Positions 36,791 through 48,485 of a stretch of DNA of 64,000 bases are shown piece after piece; position 1 is the first letter of the stretch, and every line of letters starts with the position of its first letter. Position numbers and translations under genes: made by a program. Under the pieces are notes generated by a model that saw only the letters and a program-made list of their open reading frames with translations, did no database searches and was not told the DNA's origin. This DNA comes from Rallus limicola (Eukaryota; Chordata; Aves; Gruiformes; Rallidae), in NCBI GenBank assembly GCA_022605955.1, contig JAKCOZ010000600.1, positions 51,037 to 115,036 on the forward strand. Direction: 5' to 3'.

Positions 36791-38353
36791 CACGAGCAGA
36801 CCCTGTCACTTTGGCTCTCAGCCTTTTCCTTTGCATGGAAAGAGGGAACATGCCTGGAACCTCCTACGGTGCTTTTCTCAGCCCTAGCAGACTGCAGTTC
36901 AAAACATGCTAAACGTCCAGCAATAACTCCCAAAGTAAAGAAGCTAGGCCTGAAAGGCATATCTTGTCTGAAACCTCCTAACAGGACGCACGAGCAGCCC
37001 CTGTCACTTTGGCTCTCAGCCTTTTCCTTTGCCTGGAAAGAGGGAACATGCCTGGAACCTCCTACGGTGCTTTTCTCGGCCCTAGCAGACTGCAGTTCAA
37101 AACATGCTAAACGTCCAGCAATAACTCCCAAAGAAAAGAAGCTAGGCCTGAAAGGCATAGCTTGTCTGAAACCTCCTAACAGGACACACGAGCAGCCCCT
37201 GTCACTTTGGCTCTCAGCCTTTTCCTTTGCTTGGAAAGAGGGAACATGCCTGGAACCTCCTACGGTGCTTTTCTCGGCCCTAGCAGACTGCAGTTCAAAA
37301 CATGCTAAACGTCCAGCAATAACTCCCAAAGTAAAGAAGCTAGGCCTGAAAGGCATAGCTTGTCTGAAACCTCCTAACAGGACACACGAGCAGACCCTGT
37401 CACTTTGGCTCTCAGCCTTTTCCTTTGCCTGGAAAGAGGGAACATGCCTGGAACCTCCTACGGTGCTTTTCTCGGCCCTAGCAGACTGCAGTTCAAAACA
37501 TGCTAAACGTCCAGCAATAACTCCCAAAGTAAAGAAGCTAGGCCTGAAAGGCATAGCTTGTCTGAAACCTCCTAACAGGACACACGAGCAGACCCTGTCA
37601 CTTTGGCTCTCAGCCTTTTCCTTTGCTTGGAAAGAGGGAACATGTCTGGAACCTCCTACGGTGCTTTTCTCGGCCCTAGCAGACTGCAGTTCAAAACATG
37701 CTAAACGTCCAGCAATAACTCCCAAAGTAAAGAAGCTAGGCCTGAAAGGCATAGCTTGTCTGAAACCTCCTAACAGGACACACGAGCAGACCCTGTCACT
37801 TTGGCTCTCAGCCTTTTCCTTTGCCTGGAAAGAGGGAACATGCCTGGAACCTCCTACGGTGCTTTTCTCGGCCCTAGCAGACTGCAGTTCAAAACATGCT
37901 AAATGTCCAGCAATAACTCCCAAAGTAAAGAAGCTAGGCATGAAAGGCATAGCTTGTCTGAAACCTCCTAACAGGACACACCAGCAGCCCCTGTCACTTT
38001 GGCTCTCAGCCTTTTCCTTTGCCTGGAAAGAGGGAACATGCCTGGAACCTCCTACGGTGCTTTTCTCGGCCCTAGCAGACTGCAGTTCAAAACATGCTAA
38101 ACGTCCAGCAATAACTCCCAAAGTAAAGAAGCTAGGCCTGAAAGGCATAGCTTGTCTGAAACCTCCTAACAGGACACACGAGCAGACCCTGTCACTTTGG
38201 CTCTCAGCCTTTTCCTTTGCCTGGAAAGAGGGAACATGCCTGGAACCTCCTACGGTGCTTTTCTCGGCCCTAGCAGACTGCAGTTCAAAACATGCTAAAC
38301 GTCCAGCAATAACTCCCAAAGTAAAGAAGCTAGGCATGGAAGGCATAGCTTGT
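36723..38353 (+). repeat. HOR block, 8 monomers + 47
   Basis: Opening markers TTTGCATGG, TTCTCAGCC, ATATCTTGTC, GACGCACGAGCAGCCC, CAAAGAAAAGAAG, TTTGCTTGG are repeated exactly in the next block. The closing half (AACATGTCTGG near 37639, AAATGTCC near 37901, GGCATGAAAGG, ACACCAGCAG) repeats that of the preceding block. The block thus reads as a recombinant of its neighbours. Confidence 0.82.
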
Positions 38354-38421
38354 CCTGTTAGGAGGTTTCAGACAAGCTAGGACTGAAAGGCATAGCTTTT
38401 CTGAAACCTCCTAACAGGACA
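38351..38421 (+). repeat. Inverted junction J15
   Basis: Same subtype as J14 (GGCATGGAAGG before, AGGACTG, CTTTTCTG, TTTGCATGG after). The next junction is 4 monomers on. Confidence 0.9.
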
Positions 38422-39192
38422 CACGAGCAGACCCTGTCACTTTGGCTCTCAGCCTTTTCCTTTGCATGGAAAGAGGGAACATGCCTGGAACCTCCTACGG
38501 TGCTTTTCTCAGCCCTAGCAGACTGCAGTTCAAAACATGCTAAACGTCCAGCAATAACTCCCAAAGTAAAGAAGCTAGGCCTGAAAGGCATATCTTGTCT
38601 GAAACCTCCTAACAGGACGCACGAGCAGCCCCTGTCACTTTGGCTCTCAGCCTTTTCCTTTGCCTGGAAAGAGGGAACATGCCTGGAACCTCCTACGGTG
38701 CTTTTCTCGGCCCTAGCAGACTGCAGTTCAAAACATGCTAAACGTCCAGCAATAACTCCCAAAGAAAAGAAGCTAGGCCTGAAAGGCATAGCTTGTCTGA
38801 AACCTCCTAACAGGACACACGAGCAGCCCCTGTCACTTTGGCTCTCAGCCTTTTCCTTTGCTTGGAAAGAGGGAACATGCCTGGAACCTCCTACGGTGCT
38901 TTTCTCGGCCCTAGCAGACTGCAGTTCAAAACATGCTAAACGTCCAGCAATAACTCCCAAAGTAAAGAAGCTAGGCCTGAAAGGCATAGCTTGTCTGAAA
39001 CCTCCTAACAGGACACACGAGCAGACCCTGTCACTTTGGCTCTCAGCCTTTTCCTTTGCCTGGAAAGAGGGAACATGCCTGGAACCTCCTACGGTGCTTT
39101 TCTCGGCCCTAGCAGACTGCAGTTCAAAACATGCTAAACGTCCAGCAATAACTCCCAAAGTAAAGAAGCTAGGCCTGAAAGGCATAGCTTGT
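38354..39192 (+). repeat. HOR block, 4 monomers + 47
   Basis: A short copy of the first part of the preceding block, offset 1,631 bp, with the same marker order (TTTGCATGG, TTCTCAGCC, ATATCTTGTC, GACGCACGAGCAGCCC, CAAAGAAAAGAAG, TTTGCTTGG). It ends with the standard hairpin, not GGCATGGAAGG. Confidence 0.82.
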
Positions 39193-39260
39193 CCTGTTAG
39201 GAGGTTTCAGACAAGCTAGTACTGAAAGGCATAGCTTTTCTGAAACCTCATAACAGGACA
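39190..39260 (+). repeat. Inverted junction J16
   Basis: Standard hairpin before; second hairpin GCTAGTACTG; right arm CTTTTCTG plus CCTCATAAC, so two arm mismatches. Next monomer TTTGCATGG. The next junction is 21 monomers on. Confidence 0.9.
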
Positions 39261-42200
39261 CACGAGCAGACCCTGTCACTTTGGCTCTCAGCCTTTTCCT
39301 TTGCATGGAAAGAGGGAACATGCCTGGAACCTCCTACGGTGCTTTTCTCAGCCCTAGCAGACTGCAGTTCAAAACATGCTAAACGTCCAGCAATAACTCC
39401 CAAAGTAAAGAAGCTAGGCCTGAAAGGCATAGCTTGTCTGAAACCTCCTAACAGGACGCACGAGCAGACCCTGTCACTTTGGCTCTCAGCCTTTTCCTTT
39501 GCCTGGAAAGAGGGAACATGCCTGGAACCTCCTACGGTGCTTTTCTCGGCCCTAGCAGACTGCAGTTCAAAACATGCTAAACATCCAGCAATAACTCCCA
39601 AAGTAAAGAAGCTAGGCCTGAAAGGCATAGCTTGTCTGAAACCTCCTAACAGGACACACGAGCAGCCCCTGTCACTTTGGCTCTCAGCCTTTTCCTTTGC
39701 CTGGAAAGAGGGAACATGCCTGGAACCTCCTACGGTGCTTTTCTCGGCCCTAGCAGACTGCAGTTCAAAACATGCTAAACGTCCAGCAATAACTCCCAAA
39801 GTAAAGAAGCTAGGCCTGAAAGGCATAGCTTGTCTGAAACCTCCTAACAGGACACACCAGCAGACCCTGTCACTTTGGCTCTCAGCCTTTTCCTTTGCCT
39901 GGAAAGAGGGAACATGCCTGGAACCTCCTACGGTGCTTTTCTCGGCCCTAGCAGACTGCAGTTCAAAACATGCTAAACGTCCAGCAATAACTCCCAAAGT
40001 AAAGAAGCTAGGCCTGAAAGGCATAGCTTGTCTGAAACCTCCTAACAGGACACACGAGCAGACCCTGTCACTTTGGCTCTCAGCCTTTTCCTTTGCCTGG
40101 AAAGAGGGAACATGCCTGGAACCTCCTACGGTGCTTTTCTCGGCCCTAGCAGACTGCAGTTCAAAACATGCTAAACGTCCAGCAATAACTCCCAAAGTAA
40201 AGAAGCTAGGCCTGAAAGGCATAGCTTGTCTGAAACCTCCTAACATGACACACGAGCAGACCCTGTCACTTTGGCTCTCAGCCTTTTCCTTTGCCTGCAA
40301 AGAGGGAACATGCCTGGAACCTCCTACGGTGCTTTTCTCGGCCCTAGCAGACTGCAGTTCAAAACATGCTAAACGTCCAGCAATAACTCCCAAAGTAAAG
40401 AAGCTAGGCCTGAAAGGCATAGCTTGTCTGAAACCTCCTAACAGGACACACGAGCAGCCCCTGTCACTTTGGCTCTCAGCCTTTTCCTTTGCCTGGAAAG
40501 AGGGAACATGCCTGGAACCTCCTACGGTGCTTTTCTCGGCCCTAGCAGACTGCAGTTCAAAACATGCTAAACGTCCAGCAATAACTCCCAAAGTAAAGAA
40601 GCTAGGCCTGAAAGGCATAGCTTGTCTGAAACCTCCTAACAGGACACACGAGCAGACCCTGTCACTTTGGCTCTCAGCCTTTTCATTTGCTTGGAAAGAG
40701 GGAACATGCCTGGAACCTCCTACGGTGCTTTTCTCGGCCCTAGCAGACTGCAGTTCAAAACATGCTAAACGTCCAGCAATAACTCCCAAAGTAAAGAAGC
40801 TAGGCCTGAAAGGCATAGCTTGTCTGAAACCTCCTAACAGGACACAGGAGCAGCCCCTGTCACTTTGGCTCTCAGCCTTTTCCTTTGCCTGGAAAGAGGG
40901 AACATGCCTGGAACCTCCTACGGTGCTTTTCTCGGCCCTAGCAGACTGCAGTTCAAAACATGCTAAACGTCCAGCAATAACTCCCAAAGTAAAGAAGCTA
41001 GGCCTGAAAGGCATAGCTTGTCTGAAACCTCCTAACAGGACACACGAGCAGACCCTGTCACTTTGGCTCTCAGCCTTTTCCTTTGCCTGGAAAGAGGTAA
41101 CATGCCTGGAACCTCCTACGGTGCTTTTCTCGGCCCTAGCAGACTGCAGTTCAAAACATGCTAAACGTCCAGCAATAACTCCCAAAGTAAAGAAGCTAGG
41201 CCTGAAAGGCATAGCTTGTCTGAAACCTCCTAACAGGACACACGAGCAGACCCTGTCACTTTGGCTCTCAGCCTTTTCCTTTGCCTGGAAAGAGGGAACA
41301 TGCCTGGAACCTCCTACGGTGCTTTTCTCGGCCCTAGCAGACTGCAGTTCAAAACATGCTAAACGTCCAGCAATAACTCCCAAAGTAAAGAAGCTAGGCC
41401 TGAAAGGCATAGCTTGTCTGAAACCTCCTAACAGGACACACGAGCAGCCCCTGTCACTTTGGCTCTCAGCCTTTTCCTTTGCCTGGAAAGAGGGAACATG
41501 CCTGGAACCTCCTACGGTGCTTTTCTCGGCCCTAGCAGACTGCAGTTCAAAACATGCTAAACGTCCAGCAATAACTCCCAAAGTAAAGAAGCTAGGCCTG
41601 AAAGGCATAGCTTGTCTGAAACCTCCTAACAGGACACACGAGCAGACCCTGTCACTTTGGCTCTCAGCCTTTTCCTTTGCTTGGAAAGAGGGAACATGCC
41701 TGGAACCTCCTACGGTGCTTTTCTCGGCCCTAGCAGACTGCAGTTCAAAACATGCTAAACGTCCAGCAATAACTCCCAAAGTAAAGAAGCTAGGCCTGAA
41801 AGGCATAGCTTGTCTGAAACCTCCTAACAGGACACACGAGCAGACCCTGTCACTTTGGCTCTCAGCCTTTTCCTTTGCCTGGAAAGAGGGAACATGCCTG
41901 GAACCTCCTACGGTGCTTTTCTCGGCCCTAGCAGACTGCAGTTCAAAACATGCTAAACGTCCAGCAATAACTCCCAAAGTAAAGAAGCTAGGCCTGAAAG
42001 GCATAGCTTGTCTGAAACCTCCTAACAGGACACACGAGCAGACCCTGTCACTTTGGCTCTCAGCCTTTTCCTTTGCCTGGAAAGAGGGAACATGCCTGGA
42101 ACCTCCTACGGTGCTTTTCTCGGCCCTAGCAGACTGCAGTTCAAAACATGCTAAACGTCCAGCAATAACTCCCAAAGTAAAGAAGCTAGGCCTGAAAGGC

Positions 42201-43397
42201 ATAGCTTGTCTGAAACCTCCTAACAGGACACACGAGCAGACCCTGTCACTTTGGCTCTCAGCCTTTTCCTTTGCCTGGAAAGAGGGAACATGCCTGGAAC
42301 CTCCTACGGTGCTTTTCTCGGCCCTAGCAGACTGCAGTTCAAAACATGCTAAACGTCCAGCAATAACTCCCAAAGTAAAGAAGCTAGGCCTGAAAGGCAT
42401 AGCTTGTCTGAAACCTCCTAACAGGACACACGAGCAGCCCCTGTCACTTTGGCTCTCAGCCTTTTCCTTTGCCTGGAAAGAGGGAACATGCCTGGAACCT
42501 CCTACGGTGCTTTTCTCGGCCCTAGCAGACTGCAGTTCAAAACATGCTAAACGTCCAGCAATAACTCCCAAAGTAAAGAAGCTAGGCCTGAAAGGCATAG
42601 CTTGTCTGAAACCTCCTAACAGGACACACGAGCAGACCCTGTCACTTTGGCTCTCAGCCTTTTCCTTTGCCTGGAAAGAGGGAACATGCCTGGAACCTCC
42701 TACGGTGCTTTTCTCGGCCCTAGCAGACTGCAGTTCAAAACATGCTAAACGTCCAGCAATAACTCCCAAAGTAAAGAAGCTAGGCCTGAAAGGCATAGCT
42801 TGTCTGAAACCTCCTAACAGGACACACAAGCAGACCCTGTCACTTTGGCTCTCAGCCTTTTCCTTTGCCTGGAAAGAGGGAACATGCCTGGAACCTCCTA
42901 CGGTGCTTTTCTCGGCCCTAGCAGACTGCAGTTCAAAACATGCTAAACGTCCAGCAATAACTCCCAAAGTAAAGAAGCTAGGCCTGAAAGGCATAGCTTG
43001 TCTGAAACCTCCTAACAGGACACACGAGCAGACCCTGTCACTTTGGCTCTCAGCCTTTTCCTTTGCCTGGAAAGAGGGAACATGCCTGGAACCTCCTACG
43101 GTGCTTTTCTCGGCCCTAGCAGACTGCAGTTCAAAACATGCTAAACGTCCAGCAATAACTCCCAAAGTAAAGAAGCTAGGCCTGAAAGGCATAGCTTGTC
43201 TGAAACCTCCTAACAGGACACACGAGCAGACCCTGTCACTTTGGCTCTCAGCCTTTTCCTTTGCCTGGAAAGAGGGAACATGCCTGGAACCTCCTACTGT
43301 GCTTTTCTCGGCCCTAGCAGACTGCAGTTCAAAACATGCTAAACGTCCAGCAATAACTCCCAAAGTAAAGAAGCTAGGCATGGAAGGCATAGCTTGT
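39193..43397 (+). repeat. HOR block, 21 monomers + 47
   Basis: Length is exact (4,205 = 21 x 198 + 47). It has the family start (TTTGCATGG, TTCTCAGCC, GACGCACGAG) and the GGCATGGAAGG end, with a low-variation interior. Private changes: AAACATCC near 39581, CATGACAC near 40244, TTTCATTTGC near 40682, ACACAGGAG near 40844, GAGGTAACATG near 41095, ACACAAGCAG near 42825, CTACTGTGC near 43295. Confidence 0.8.
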
Positions 43398-43465
43398 CCT
43401 GTTAGGAGGTTTCAGACAAGCTAGGACTGAAAGGCATAGCTTTTCTGAAACCTCCTAACAGGACA
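43395..43465 (+). repeat. Inverted junction J17
   Basis: Preceded by GGCATGGAAGG; second hairpin AGGACTG; right arm CTTTTCTG; next monomer has TTTGCCTGG. Last member of this subtype. The next junction is 15 monomers on. Confidence 0.9.
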
Positions 43466-46414
43466 CACGAGCAGACCCTGTCACTTTGGCTCTCAGCCTT
43501 TTCCTTTGCCTGGAAAGAGGGAACATGCCTGGAACCTCCTACGGTGCTTTTCTCAGCCCTAGCAGACTGCAGTTCAAAACATGCTAAACGTCCAGCAATA
43601 ACTCCCAAAGTAAAGAAGCTAGGCCTGAAAGGCATAGCTTGTCTGAAACCTCCTAACAGGACGCACGAGCAGACCCTGTCACTTTGGCTCTCAGCCTTTT
43701 CCTTTGCCTGGAAAGAGGGAACATGCCTGGAACCTCCTACGGTGCTTTTCTCGGCCCTAGCAGACTGCAGTTCAAAACATGCTAAACGTCCAGCAATAAC
43801 TCCCAAAGTAAAGAAGCTAGGCCTGAAAGGCATAGCTTGTCTGAAACCTCCTAACAGGACACACGAGCAGACCCTGTCACTTTGGCTCTCAGCCTTTTCC
43901 TTTGCCTGGAAAGAGGGAACATGCCTGGAACCTCCTACGGTGCTTTTCTCGGCCCTAGCAGACTGCAGTTCAAAACATGCTAAACGTCCAGCAATAACTC
44001 CCAAAGTAAAGAAGCTAGGCCTGAAAGGCATAGCTTGTCTGAAACCTCCTAACAGGACACACCAGCAGACCCTGTCACTTTGGCTCTCAGCCTTTTCCTT
44101 TGCCTGGAAAGAGGGAACATGCCTGGAACCTCCTACGGTGCTTTTCTCGGCCCTAGCAGACTGCAGTTCAAAACATGCTAAACGTCCAGCAATAACTCCC
44201 AAAGTAAAGAAGCTAGGCCTGAAAGGCATAGCTTGTCTGAAAACTCCTAACAGGACACACGAGCAGACCCTGTCACTTTGGCTCTCAGCCTTTTCCTTTG
44301 CCTGGAAAGAGGGAACATGCCTGGAACCTCCTACGGTGCTTTTCTCGGCCCTAGCAGACTGCAGTTCAAAACATGCTAAACGTCCAGCAATAACTCCCAA
44401 AGTAAAGAAGCTAGGCCTGAAAGGCATAGCTTGTCTGAAACCTCCTAACAGGACACACAAGCAGACCCTGTCACTTTGGATCTCAGCCTTTTCCTTTGCA
44501 TGGAAAGAGGGAACATGCCTGGAACCTCCTACGGTGCTTTTCTCGGCCCTAGCAGACTGCAGTTCAAAACATGCTAAACGTCCAGCAATAACTCCCAAAG
44601 TAAAGAAGCTAGGCCTGAAAGGCATAGCTTGTCTGAAACCTCCTAACAGGACACACGAGCAGACCCTGTCACTTTGGCTCTCAGCCTTTTCCTTTGCCTG
44701 GAAAGAGGGAACATGCCTGGAACCTCCTACGGTGCTTTTCTCGGCCCTAGCAGACTGCAGTTCAAAACATGCTAAACGTCCAGCAATAACTCCCAAAGTA
44801 AAGAAGCTAGGCCTGAAAGGCATAGCTTGTCTGAAACCTCCTAACAGGACACACGAGCAGCCCCTGTCACTTTGGCTCTCAGCCTTTTCCTTTGCCTGGA
44901 AAGAGGGAACATGCCTGGAACCTCCTACGGTGCTTTTCTCGGCCCTAGCAGACTGCAGTTCAAAACATGCTAAACGTCCAGCAATAACTCCCAAAGTAAA
45001 GAAGCTAGGCATGAAAGGCATAGCTTGTCTGAAACCTCCTAACAGGACACACGAGCAGCCCCTGTCACTTTGGCTCTCAGCCTTTTCCTTTGCCTGGAAA
45101 GAGGGAACATGCCTGGAACCTCCTACGGTGCTTTTCTCGGCCCTAGCAGACTGCAGTTCAAAACATGCTAAACGTCCAGCAATAACTCCCAAAGTAAAGA
45201 AGCTAGGCCTGAAAGGCATAGCTTGTCTGAAACCTCCTAACAGGACACACGAGCAGACCCTGTCACTTTGGCTCTCAGCCTTTTCCTTTGCCTGGAAAGA
45301 GGGAACATGCCTGGAACCTCCTACGGTGCTTTTCTCGGCCCTAGCAGACTGCAGTTCAAAACATGCTAAACGTCCAGCAATAACTCCCAAAGTAAAGAAG
45401 CTAGGCCTGAAAGGCATAGCTTGTCTGAAACCTCCTAACAGGACACACGAGCAGACCCTGTCACTTTGGCTCTCAGCCTTTTCCTTTGCCTGGAAAGAGG
45501 GAACATGCCTGGAACCTCCTACGGTGCTTTTCTCGGCCCTAGCAGACTGCAGTTCAAAACATGCTAAACGTCCAGCAATAACTCCCAAAGTAAAGAAGCT
45601 ATGCCTGAAAGGCATAGCTTGTCTGAAACCTCCTAACAGGACACACGAGCAGACCCTGTCACTTTGGCTCTCAGCCTTTTCCTTTGCCTGGAAAGAGGGA
45701 ACATGCCTGGAACCTCCTACGGTGCTTTTCTCGGCCCTAGCAGACTGCAGTTCAAAACATGCTAAACGTCCAGCAATAACTCCCAAAGTAAAGAAGCTAG
45801 GCCTGAAAGGCATAGCTTGTCTGAAACCTCCTAACAGGACACACGAGCAGCCCCTGTCACTTTGGCTCTCAGCCTTTTCCTTTGCCTGGAAAGAGGGAAC
45901 ATGCCTGGAACCTCCTACGGTGCTTTTCTCGGCCCTAGCAGACTGCAGTTCAAAACATGCTAAACGTCCAGCAATAACTCCCAAAGTAAAGAAGCTAGGC
46001 CTGAAAGGCATAGCTTGTCTGAAACCTCCTAACAGGACACACGAGCAGACCCTGTCACTTTGGCTCTCAGCCTTTTCCTTTGCCTGGAAAGAGGGAACAT
46101 GCCTGGAACCTCCTACGGTGCTTTTCTCGGCCCTAGCAGACTGCAGTTATAAACATGCTAAACATCCAGCAATAACTCCCAAAGTAAAGAAGCTAGGCCT
46201 GAAAGGCATAGCTTGTCTGAAACCTCCTAACAGGACACACGAGCAGACCCTGTCACTTTCGCTCTCAGCCTTTTCCTTTGCCTGAAAAGAGGGAACATGC
46301 CTGGAACCTCCTACGGTGCTTTTCTCGGCCCTAGCAGACTGCAGTTCAAAACATGCTAAACGTCCAGCAATAACTCCCAAAGTAAAGAAGCGAGGTCTGA
46401 AAGGCATGGCTTGT
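43398..46414 (+). repeat. HOR block, 15 monomers + 47
   Basis: Starts with TTCTCAGCC and GACGCACGAG like earlier blocks but ends with a different signature: AAACATCC near 46161, CACTTTCGC near 46256, CCTGAAAAGAG near 46281, then GGTCTGAAAGGCATGGC. That ending recurs before J22, offset 5,336 bp. Other private changes: GAAAACTCC near 44239, GGATCTCAG near 44478, AAGCTATGCC near 45596, GTTATAAAC near 46146. Confidence 0.8.
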
Positions 46415-46482
46415 CCTGTTACGAGGTTTCAGACAAGCTAGGCCTGAAAGGCATAGCTTGTCTGAAACCTCCTAACAGGACA
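46412..46482 (+). repeat. Inverted junction J18
   Basis: Preceded by GCGAGGTCTG and GGCATGGC; the left arm has TTACGAGG (one mismatch). The right arm is standard (CTTGTCTG), followed by ACACGAGCAGACC. The next junction is 4 monomers on. Confidence 0.9.
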
Positions 46483-47253
46483 CACGAGCAGACCCTGTCA
46501 CTTTGGCTCTCAGCCTTTTCCTTTGCCTGGAAAGAGGGAACATGCCTGGAACCTCCTACGGTGCTTTTCTCGGCCCTAGCAGACTGCAGTTCAAAACATG
46601 CTAAACGTCCAGCAATAACTCCCAAAGTAAAGAAGCTAGGCCTGAAAGGCATAGCTTGTCTGAAACCTCCTAACAGGACACACGAGCAGACCCTGTCACT
46701 TTGGCTCTCAGCCTTTTCCTTTGCCTGGAAAGAGGGAACATGCCTGGAACCTCCTACGGTGCTTTTCTCGGCCCTAGCAGACTGCAGTTCAAAACATGCT
46801 AAACGTCCAGCAATAACTCCCACAGTAAAGAAGCTAGGCCTGAAAGGCATAGCTTGTCTGAAACCTCCTAACAGGACACACGAGCAGACCCTGTCACTTT
46901 GGCTCTCAGCCTTTTCCTTTGCCTGGAAAGAGGGAACATGCCTGGAACCTCCTACGGTGCTTTTCTCGGCCCTAGCAGACTGCAGTTCAAAACATGCTAA
47001 ACGTCCAGCAATAACTCCCAAAGTAAAGAAGCTAGGCCTGAAAGGCATAGCTTGTCTGAAACCTCCTAACAGGACACACCAGCAGACCCTGTCACTTTGG
47101 CTCTCAGCCTTTTCCTTTGCCTGGAAAGAGGGAACATGCCTGGAACCTCCTACGGTGCTTTTCTCGGCCCTAGCAGACTGCAGTTCAAAACATGCTAAAC
47201 GTCCAGCAATAACTCCCAAAGTAAAGAAGCTAGGTCTGAAAGGCATAGCTTGT
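46415..47253 (+). repeat. HOR block, 4 monomers + 47
   Basis: Carries CCCACAGTAAAG near 46820, a variant otherwise seen only in the right-hand region (near 52355 and 56521), and ACACCAGCAG near 47067. It ends in GGTCTG. Confidence 0.8.
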
Positions 47254-47321
47254 CCTGTTAGGAGGTTTCAGACAAGCTAGGCCTCAAAGCCATAGCTTGT
47301 CTGAAACCTCCTAACAGTACA
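47251..47321 (+). repeat. Inverted junction J19
   Basis: Preceded by GGTCTG; centre GGCCTCAAAGCCA, in which the inner stem is changed; right arm has AACAGTACA (one mismatch). The next junction is 6 monomers on. Confidence 0.9.
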
Positions 47322-47669
47322 CACGAGCAGACCCTGTCACTTTGGCTCTCAGCCTTTTCCTTTGCCTGGAAAGAGGGAACATGCCTGGAACCTCCTACGG
47401 TGCTTTTCTCGGCCCTAGCAGACTGCAGTTCAAAACATGCTAAACGTCCAGCAATAACTTCCAAATTAAAGAAGCTAGACCTGAAAGGCATAGCTTGTCT
47501 GAAACCTCCTAACAGGACACACGAGCAGCCCCTGTCACTTTAGCTCTCAGCCTTTTCCTTTGCCTGGAAAGAGGGAACATGCCTGGAACCTCCTACGGTG
47601 CTTTTCTCGGCCCTAGCAGACTGCAGTTCAAAACATGCTAAACGTCCAGCAATAACTCCCAAAGTAAAG

Positions 47670-47694
47670 AAGCTAGGCCTGAAAGGCATAGCTT
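47670..47694 (+). repeat. Intramonomer hairpin H (one shown; present in every monomer)
   Basis: Monomer positions 55-79 form a quasi-palindrome: AAGCTA pairs with TAGCTT, a G/A mismatch follows, then GCCT pairs with AGGC around a GAA loop. That is 10 paired bases plus one mismatch over 25 nt. It matters because it is the element duplicated at all 22 junctions and is the likely pivot for strand switching. Extrusion in vivo is an inference. Confidence 0.8.
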
Positions 47695-47793
47695 GTCTGA
47701 AACCTCCTAACAGGACACACGAGCAGACCCTGTCACTTTGGCTCTCAGCCTTTTCCTTTGCCTGGAAAGAGGGAACATGCCTGGAACCTCCTA
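47677..47793 (+). repeat. Possible ancestral subrepeat pair inside the monomer
   Basis: Monomer positions 62-94 (GCCTGAAAGG ... CTGAAACCTCCTA) and 145-178 (GCCTGGAAAG ... CTGGAACCTCCTA) align at roughly 25 of 34 positions with a one-base gap, offset by 83-84 bp. Flanking sequence aligns poorly. The monomer may have grown from a shorter repeat, but this is inference from one alignment done by eye. Confidence 0.45.
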
Positions 47794-48485
47794 CGGTGCT
47801 TTTCTCGGCCCTAGCAGACTGCAGTTCAAAACATGCTAAACGTCCAGCAATAACTCCCAAAGTAAAGAAGCTAGGCCTGAAAGGCATAGCTTGTCTGAAA
47901 CCTCCTAACAGGACACACGAGCAGACCCTGTCACTTTGGCTCTCAGCCTTTTCCTTTGCCTGGAAAGAGGGAACATGCCTGGAACCTCCTACGGTGCTTT
48001 TCTCGGCCCTAGCAGACTGCAGTTCAAAACATGCTAAACGTCCAGCAATAACTCCCAAAGTAAAGAAGCTAGGCCTGAAAGGCATAGCTTGTCTGAAACC
48101 TCCTAACAGGACACACGAGCAGACCCTGTCACTTTGGCTCTCAGCCTTTTCCTTTGCCTGGAAAGAGGGAACATGCCTGGAACCTCCTACGGTGCTTTTC
48201 TCGGCCCTAGCAGACTGCAGTTCAAAACATGCTAAACGTCCAGCAATAACTCCCAAAGTAAAGAAGCTAGGCCTGAAAGGCATAGCTTGTCTGAAACCTC
48301 CTAACAGGACACACGAGCAGACCCTGTCACTTTGACTCTCAGCCTTTTCCTTTGCCTGGAAAGAGGGAACATGCCTGGAACCTCCTACGGTGCTTTTCTC
48401 GGCCCTAGCAGACTGCAGTTCAAAACATGCTAAACGTCCAGCAATAACTCCCAAAGTAAAGAAGCTAGGTCTGAAAGGCATGGCT

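Larger units (their letters stand above)
47616..47813 (+). repeat. Representative consensus monomer (A-112 class)
   Basis: This copy matches the majority base throughout, with A at monomer position 112, and serves as the reference for monomer coordinates. It is followed by further copies that look identical to about 48330, which indicates very recent amplification. Landmarks: PstI at 6-11; a GTTCAAAAC motif at 11-19; CpG at 28, 105, 179 and 191; hairpin H at 55-79; segment X at 80-101; and two related segments of about 34 bp at 62-94 and 145-178. Confidence 0.9.

Noticed and set aside
47656..47665. CTCCCAAAGT resembles a well-known Alu segment
   Set aside because: Only about ten bases match and nothing on either side resembles an Alu; chance similarity.
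47755..47775. CENP-B-box-like stretch TTTGCCTGGAAAGAGGG
   Set aside because: About 11 of 17 positions match the CENP-B box, but both essential CpG-containing cores are lost, and restoring the fit needs gaps. Not supported as a binding site.
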